In this document: in pieces, positions 57,857 to 64,000 of the stretch | Numbering within the stretch: the first letter of the stretch is position 1 | How the letters are laid out: every line of letters starts with the position of its first letter | NCBI GenBank assembly: GCA_964036665.1 | Contig: OZ038532.1 | Coordinates: 4,216,001 to 4,280,000 of the forward strand | Length of the DNA stretch: 64,000 nucleotides | Reading direction: 5' to 3' | Source: Gordius sp. MW1 | Taxonomy: Eukaryota > Nematomorpha > Gordioida > Gordea > Gordiidae | The notes under the pieces: generated by a model | What the model was told of the DNA's origin: nothing | Seen by the model: only the letters and a program-made list of their open reading frames with translations | The model's database searches: none | Program-made: the position numbers and the translations under genes

Positions 57857-60133
57857 TATCGTATTATTTAATAGATCTTTCCGTATGATTGTTACTTATT
57901 CTGGTTTTAATGATCTATACATAGATTATGACTTTGAAAAGTTTAATTGGAAAACTTATTAAAACTAAAACATGCGTTTTTATATTATAACGATTTACTA
58001 CTAGTTGACTTTATCATTTTTATGCCTTAAAGCAAACAATTTAGCCATGGAATCATATTTTTATCCTGTTTTTGACATGATTTTCGAACGTTTAGCCATA
58101 AACCAATATTTTCAATCTAGGGCCAACATTTTAGCGATTTTTCTCGAAATATAGCACATACCAAGTAATGTGTTTACCGTAAAACTGAGGATTATCTAAG
58201 GTCATATAAGGCATTCTTATTTTTATTGACTAATTTTTACCAAATTGTCGAATGTACCTTATTCTAAATCTATAATTTTACTTAAAGATCCCTATTCTTG
58301 GGATTCAAGGAAAACATTAGGCGAGTCATTAAATACGAAATTTAAGTTATTTTTAAAATCGAATTTTCCTAACGATAACATTAAAAATGGTCTACATATT
58401 TTTGTGTCGGAATGGGGAAAGTTAAAAAAAATTGAGGCACGCCAATTTAAAACAAAATGTATATGTTTATTTTACAAAGTCATGCCAGGATCTGAATTAG
58501 GGAGGTGAAAAGAAATATTGTAAATTTTAACTGAAATTTAATTATTAACTTTTAACGGGTGAACAACAACCCCTTTACCCTGCCTTGGAATTCTTTTAAA
58601 TAAAATAGAGGCTGGGGAAAGTTATTTTGAGGCAACCACTTGATAACGGGGTCGAGTCGCATTATGAGCTCCCCTTGTCATCATCAGGCTTTTAGGTCAC
58701 TCACCATCGTTATATGAGTGAGTGTATGTCTGTAATAGTAATTAACTGGGTTTACTATAGAATTGTATGTAATGAGCGGTAATGTTTTGGCTTGTAATTA
58801 TAATTTGAATGTAATACAGCAATATGTACCATAAATGTACTAAAAGGTGGAGTCTCTGTAATTTATGGCGCTAAAGATTTATTTTTTGCGCAAAATGCAT
58901 TACAAGATGGTCCAAAACCACCTGCCAGAGCCATAATTTATATAAATGTGAAAGTCAAAATGTAATAGGTTAAGCAAAAATGATGTCTATTCGCAATAAT
59001 TGACATTCAAAATTATTAATATCAATCGTTTCTTGTGGTGTGTGTATCAATTCGCTATAGGCACATTTTTAGTAAATTTTGCCATTCGATGAAAAGTAGT
59101 GTTCGGGTAAAATTATTATTAAAAGTGACAAAAGGTCCAGGCATCACTCTTGTTGTAAATTAACGACTTTTCTTAAATTTACACATTACTCCAATGGCAA
59201 GTAAAAATTATTCAACTCTTTTGATTCATATCGGGTTAAGTTGCACAGAGTAATATTGTTATAAATAAATAAAAATAAATAAGTAATTTATATGTAAGTT
59301 TAAAAAAGGTATATATCATTGGGAAAGCCTTTCTATCTAAATGAGCTACTTGAAATGTGGATAAAGCTTGCTAAATATTCTTGAACAGGTTAAAATAAAT
59401 ATATAGCGAAGTAACATTGAGAGTTGAGAATTCGAAGGTTAAGAGTTAGCCTTGCTGGTGAGCATGACATGCGGTCCACTTATATTTTATAAAGTCAGTC
59501 ATGTTAAATCCATAAAGTAATAGACGCTCAATCCCTTTTAAAAAGTGTCCCAAATTTTGGCATCCGTTTTGAAAAGTGAATTGGTTAAATCGCATGGGAG
59601 ACATTTTTTCTAATTTCAAGCATTTCATATTTAAATTATTTCAAAATAAAGGTGTTGCAACTACTACAGAATGTTAGGTTTTTCTGTAAAAGATCATAAG
59701 ATTTTTGCTATCTAAATTTCTAGTTTTGTCCATTACAAGTTAAGCCCTAATTTTAGTAAAACGGAATTTTTCAGTATACAGAATTGTTACTATATAATCA
59801 TCACTTAACTGATTTATAAATAAAAAATGGCCCTATATTTGAAATGTTAGGATCTTATTAAACGCTAAATTGCACTCAACTCATTAATTTGGGGTTAGTT
59901 TTTAGTAGTTTGCAATCAATCCAATAAAGTCGCCATCGGATCAACACGTTATACAATACCAAAACAATTTATGAAGATTAAAGGGACACAAAAAATGCAA
60001 TAATTTATTAATTATGTGATACACTGCAAAGTAATTTGTTATCTAAAAAACGATATTTTTGATGAATTATACACGAACGCAAACCCAATAAGCGTGGCAA
60101 AAAATGGATATAATTATATTATTGCACCTGCAG
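57857..60133 (+). other. intergenic or intron, nothing firmly recognised
   Basis: If the exons at 55345 and 60134 belong together, this is intron. An 87-codon frame at 58245-58508 contains ILLKDPYSWDSRKTLGESLN, which I do not recognise. Its last part (58483-58508) runs into a MITE fragment reading GCCAGGATCTGAATTAGGG. Confidence 0.4.
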
Positions 60134-60313
60134 ATACGCAAAGGTCAAATAAAACTATTGTCACCCGATACCGCACTGGATGTCAATGGGATGCCGGGCC
60201 AATTAGAACTAGATGGTGAAACGAACTTGGGTGAAGAGCTAATGTCAATTTCTTCAAATCCTTCGTTCCAACACCTGTTTCAGGATGATAAAGGACAATT
60301 TTACGTTTGTATG
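60134..60313 (+). CDS. candidate second coding exon, possible FGF-like trefoil segment
   Basis: Acceptor CACCTGCAG| and donor ATG|GTAAGG bound 60 codons with no stop, phase 0 on both sides. The peptide starts IRKGQIKLLSPDTALDV and ends FQDDKGQFYVCM. With the next candidate exon it would read YVCM-DDNGLIMR, resembling the FGF core motif (FGF1 has YLAMDTDGLLYGS, FGF8 has YICMNKKGKLIAK), and the upstream LQI-like RKGQIKLL would be the preceding strand. The similarity is short and the spacer is longer than in FGFs, so this is a hypothesis. Base composition is clearly coding-like compared with the flanks. Confidence 0.5.
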
Positions 60314-60397
60314 GTAAGGTTTTGTTCTTAGTTTTTTTTGGCTAAAAGTATTAAATTAATGCCATAATTAGGCAGCCCTAAATTCAAATAAAATTAT

Positions 60398-60746
60398 CAT
60401 GGGCGTACGCAGGTTTTGAATTAGGGGAGGGGCAGATTAAAAAAAAAGGTCTCGACATTTTCCTGAGAGCAAAAAAAAAGAAAAAAGAAAAAACGACTAT
60501 CCAAAAATTTTCCTGAGAGCAAAAAAAAAAAAGGTCTCGACCATCCAAAAATTTTCCTGAGAGCAAAAAAAAAAGCAACTGCCCTAAATTAGGCAGTGTG
60601 CAGCCAGACCACCTGGCCCCCTGGCAAATTAGGGGGGGGGGGCAGGGGGTCCGGCTGCCCCCCTCCGTCTAATTGGGGGGGGGCAAAACATAATTATTTT
60701 TTAATTTGTTTGGGTTTTTGTGTTGAAATCCCTGCGTGCCCCCATG
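60398..60746. repeat. CATGGGCGTACGC MITE, long variant, 349 bp
   Basis: Starts CATGGGCGTACGCAGG and ends CCTGCGTGCCCCCATG. The exact 8-bp duplication AAAATTAT lies at 60390-60397 and 60747-60754. The interior contains a purine-rich tandem repeat (about 60448-60574) built from TTTTCCTGAGAGCAAAAAAA and GGTCTCGACCATCC-like words, three copies. Confidence 0.88.
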
Positions 60747-60754
60747 AAAATTAT

Positions 60755-61303
60755 TGTTTATATACCTAGTTTCAAAACGTAATATTATGCTTTTAAATAG
60801 AATTAGTTTATTTGTTTCCCGACCCTAGTGTAATTGAAATAAAATAAATTAATATTTTTTTATATACATTAAACGGAACTTTAAAATTATTTGCCATATA
60901 TATTATGTTTTAATTCTATTACTAAATTAAAAAATTTTCTTATATATTAATTGTTTTAATTTTAAGCTAAAATTTAAAACATCAAAAAATACCCATATAG
61001 TCTATTTACTAATTATTAAAGAGTGTATATGTAGATTATTAAATACATTTAAAATTTTTATAAATACTATTATTGTATTTTTTAGAAAACGACTAGGGGG
61101 TTGAACAACGAAAGCTCATCAAAGAATCGTTTAATGGCTTAAAAATGAACCAAGCTTTATACATAATGGAGATTAAACTCATCACATTTTCTAAACAAAA
61201 TATCAGTGGTGTACCATAAAATTAGATTTGTGCTTGTGTATAATAATTTTATGATGTAACATTTATTACATTTAATCTATAAATAAAGTTAGTCTTAAAT
61301 GTT
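60755..61303. other. AT-rich, no feature
   Basis: No gene or repeat recognised. If the flanking candidate exons are real, this is intron. Confidence 0.4.
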
Positions 61304-61367
61304 CAAGAAACTTATCAAACCAAACCCCACGACCGTGGGATCAAATAACTGATAAAGAAGAAGAAGA
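61304..61367 (+). repeat. RTE-like LINE 3' end stub
   Basis: AAACCCCACGACCGTGGGAT, CAAATAACTGATAAAG and a GAAGAAGAAGA tail match the last about 60 bp of the copy at 50119-50464. It is a very short 5'-truncated insertion. TTCAA occurs on both sides and may be part of a target duplication. Confidence 0.75.
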
Positions 61368-62129
61368 TTCAAACAAAAAGCTTCACCCTTGTACCCCGGA
61401 TGAAGCTGCCCCTCTAAACCTTACTCCAGGGGCTCCGCCCCTTAAACCCCTGTCTACTTGCTGTCTTTGAGTGGCCTTATTAGGCTCTTCTAAATTCGTA
61501 TGGGAGCATTCATTTGCTATGCACTTTAAGCAATAGTAAAAATTAACGAAGGGCAAAATGAGGGTAGAGGGTCTGGCTACGTCTATAATGGTACCTGTTG
61601 GCTTAAACTACACAATATCAGCAAACATGATAACAATGAGACCCTATGGCAATAAAGCTCGGTTGGCGGCCAATGATTAAGCTGATGTAATTGTAGTTTG
61701 CCCAAATAAGTGAAAAGCTGGACGCGCTAAAATATGTACAGGCGCAAAAATAAAACACATTTTCAGGGCGGGTTGGGGTTTTGGTTGAAGTTCGAAAACG
61801 GCCATTTGCATGAATCGTGATTCTACGGTAGGACCAAAAAAAGTTTTCAGCACCTTTAAAAACCCAAACCTGTGGCATTTTACAAATTTAAAAATTCTTT
61901 AGGCATGTATAAATTTATTTGACACAAAATGTGTAAAGCAAAGCAATAAAAAATTTGATGTTAATTACTTTGCTTTATGTGTTTATATTTTGTATTTAGC
62001 GTGTTAATTCTTCCTACATTTAAGTTCGTTAATTATTTCCCATAGGACAATTATATTTTAATCGCTCATTTTATGATTGAGGCATAAAAAGCATGCACAT
62101 CACTTATAGTATTTTCTTGAAATAAAGTA

Positions 62130-62161
62130 TATAGCAAAACAAGGTTCGCCGGGTCAGCTAG
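62130..62161 (+). mobile_element. possible Helitron 3' end
   Basis: TTCGCCGGGTCAGCTAG followed by T resembles 3' ends of animal Helitrons (CTAG at an A/T insertion point). No 5' end or helicase is seen, so this is a weak call. Confidence 0.25.
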
Positions 62162-62430
62162 TATATTATAAAATTAATCCGTGTAGAAATCAAGATCTAT
62201 CAACTAAATTCAATAACTCTAATACTGCTAAAATTGTTTAGGCAATTTAATGCTATTTTTAACTAATTTATTATTTCATCAGCGCACATATTATGAATTA
62301 TGAAATAGTGAAGCTATATTTTTAGTATCCTTATGGTTACTATCATCAAATATTTAATAATTCACATCTTATACAGTTTGATATTTTAAGGAACATGTAA
62401 TTTATTTTCGTATTATTTTTGTTTTTGTAG

Positions 62431-62454
62431 GACGATAATGGATTGATTATGAGG
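62431..62454 (+). CDS. candidate 24-bp micro-exon
   Basis: TTTTTGTAG| precedes 62431 and |GTAATA follows 62454. The eight codons read DDNGLIMR in phase 0, directly continuing YVCM from the exon at 60134. Without transcript data this could be chance. If correct, the remaining core exon should lie downstream, probably beyond the window. Confidence 0.35.
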
Positions 62455-62675
62455 GTAATACTTTTCTAAAATGCAATGTTATAGCTTAGTATAGAACACT
62501 ATTAATAAAAGCCATTAGAAACTTTGATAAATATTATATACTTTAGTAGCTGCAGCATTCTCGTGGAGCTAACGACTCTAGTATATGAAATTCAGGTCTA
62601 TACGTAAATTTATTTTTTATACCGTTTGACCTATATCAAATATTATAATCATCTGTTTCGTTGGTTGTGAAAATT

Positions 62676-62928
62676 GTCTTGGGTTCAAAATGTCACAGTC
62701 CAAAATATCACACGAATATCACGAAAAATTAAATCTCAAATGGGGAGGAAATTTGATGTACATCTAATCCTAACCCAACCCCTAACCTAAAACGCTGACC
62801 TAAAACACTACCCAATGGAAATTATGCGCTTGCGCAATGAGTAATTGCGAATCTCACGATCGTGAGATTCGCGAATCTCACGATGTGGCTTTGTTACATT
62901 TTGGACTGTGACATTTTGAAACGATACC
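62676..62928 (-). mobile_element. 253-bp TIR element sharing the core of 46721-46965
   Basis: The 9-bp duplication GTGAAAATT lies at 62667-62675 and 62929-62937. The left end contains TTCAAAATGTCACAGTCCAA, and the right end is its inverse (TTGGACTGTGACATTTTGAA). The core (about 62729-62812) reads AAATCTCAAATGGGGAGG, TTTGATGTACATCTAATCC and CCTAAAACGCTGACCTAAAA, which matches the reverse complement of the 46.8-kb core. A perfect 22-bp palindrome (TCTCACGATCGTGAGA centre) lies near 62850-62880. Confidence 0.85.
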
Positions 62929-63300
62929 GTGAAAATTATATTTACAAGTATTCAATTTACCATGATATATTAATAAAATTTACTAATTCAATTGATAAAG
63001 TAATTAATTTGAAGTTTGGAGTATAATATTTATTTTGGTATCAATTGGTTCAGTTAGTAGCTTTCAAAAATTAAGTTTAATCTTTAATATTTTAAGTTTA
63101 AAATTTAGCAAAATGTACATGCATAGTTTTTTCAATTAAAAAAATTGATTTAATGAAAGCTATAAGCATTTTGTAAATTAATTTTTACTTAAGATGAATT
63201 TTGTATAAAATTTGAATCCTTTATAAATTTATATGTCATGATAATTAAACTCTGTAAAATATATTAAATTTAATTTGTTGTACTATATATGATGTTTTTC

Positions 63301-63355
<55 letters not shown>

Positions 63356-63376
63356 AATATATATATAAATATATAT
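63301..63376. repeat. AT microsatellite
   Basis: Nearly pure (AT)n with occasional ACAT or AAAT interruptions. Flanks (62938-63813) are AT-rich without a recognised gene. Confidence 0.95.
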
Positions 63377-63813
63377 TGTGTTTTCTATGCTATTCAAATT
63401 TATTTTTGAAATTAACAAAATCTTTTAGTTTATGAATTTGATTGAATTTTTAGAAGAATGAATTACGAATAATCAACTTATTTTTGACCATATTGAGTTT
63501 TAAGACTTCCTACTTTTTAAAATTTCTATACATCTTTATAGTTAATAAATAAAATTTATTAATCAAGGTTTACCAAATATTTTAATTTTACTGTTTTTTA
63601 TCTAAATTATATACATTTAGATTTTAATAAATAAACCCTTCAAATCACGTGACTCAAATAACCCTACCCTTTCACCTATATCTCTATTTTGTAACTTGCA
63701 TAATGAAGTGTAAAATATAACTTTAGAAAATTATCTTATATACAAATATTTTTCTCCCTACTTAATAAATATACACTATATGTCATGGTCATTTCATTAT
63801 TCATAACCTTTTA

Positions 63814-63979
63814 CATGGGGGTAGCCAGGAGGGGGTGGCAGGGAAAGGCGGCTGCCCCCCTCTAAATCCTAAATTCTCTAAAATTTAATATAATAATGAT
63901 TAAAAAATAAAAAATTATCATTTTGCCCCTCCCTAAATCATTATTGCCCCCCTCTAATCCAATCCTGGCTACGCCCATG
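63814..63979 (-). repeat. CATGGGCGTAGCC MITE, 166 bp
   Basis: Starts CATGGGGGTAGCCAGGAGG and ends TGGCTACGCCCATG. The exact 8-bp duplication ACCTTTTA lies at 63806-63813 and 63980-63987. Confidence 0.92.
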
Positions 63980-64000
63980 ACCTTTTATATCTCAACCACA

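Noticed and set aside
58245-58508. 87-codon frame with ILLKDPYSWDS
   Set aside because: Runs into a MITE fragment at its end and shows no known domain; not enough for a gene call.
63301-63376. Alternating AT tract as a possible origin or regulatory element
   Set aside because: An ordinary microsatellite in AT-rich DNA; nothing supports a specific role.

Overview
This window is AT-rich animal nuclear DNA. Exons are interrupted by GT-AG introns, there are no operons or ribosome binding sites, and transposable elements are dense. Islands of higher-GC coding sequence sit in low-GC noncoding DNA. I cannot name the species. The genes (a claudin-like four-TM protein, the proteasome activator PA28-gamma) and the transposons (hAT, RTE-like LINE, Gypsy with short LTRs) point to an invertebrate. 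One gene has introns of 35-59 bp while another has introns of about 11 kb, an intron spectrum known from flatworms and some other small-intron animals.

Layout. 1-6.2 kb: intergenic, with a hAT-like element (899-1672), two fold-back palindromes, and relics. 6.2-18.8 kb: one claudin-like transcription unit on the + strand. Exon A (6247-6445) carries TM1 and the W-GLW-C-C motif, exon B (17687-17836) carries TM2-TM3, and exon C (18623-18822) carries TM4. Inside the 11-kb first intron is a second, long first exon (12204-13851). It also encodes a TM1 and a GIW-C-C motif, followed by about 325 residues of Gly/Pro/Asn-rich sequence with a furin-type site. It ends at a strong donor in the same phase as exon A. 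I read the locus as alternative promoters making a normal-size claudin (about 182 aa) and a giant-loop version (about 665 aa). 20.2-22.4 kb: a two-exon type II membrane glycosyltransferase-like gene on the - strand, convergent with the claudin unit. 22.9-35.6 kb: a transposon block with a 1.55-kb hAT-like element, a broken RTE-like LINE, a 5.2-kb Gypsy element interrupted by a 1.09-kb hAT, and a broken retroelement with RT, zinc and restriction-like endonuclease domains. 35.6-37.2 kb: nine-exon PSME3 (PA28-gamma), complete, starting within 150 bp of the retroelement. 37.2-55.3 kb: gene-poor, with two hAT elements stacked on one target, a reversed RTE-like copy, short inverted-repeat elements and GC-rich hAT-like elements. 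55.3-62.5 kb: three candidate exons of a secreted protein (signal peptide, then a possible FGF-like beta-trefoil segment), probably continuing past the window.

The most abundant repeat is a MITE family with termini resembling CATGGGCGTAGCC. About 20 copies are present, most 160-170 bp long, and ten are flanked by exact 8-bp target duplications. This marks them as hAT-type and recently active. A second, smaller set of elements shares an internal core but has different terminal inverted repeats.
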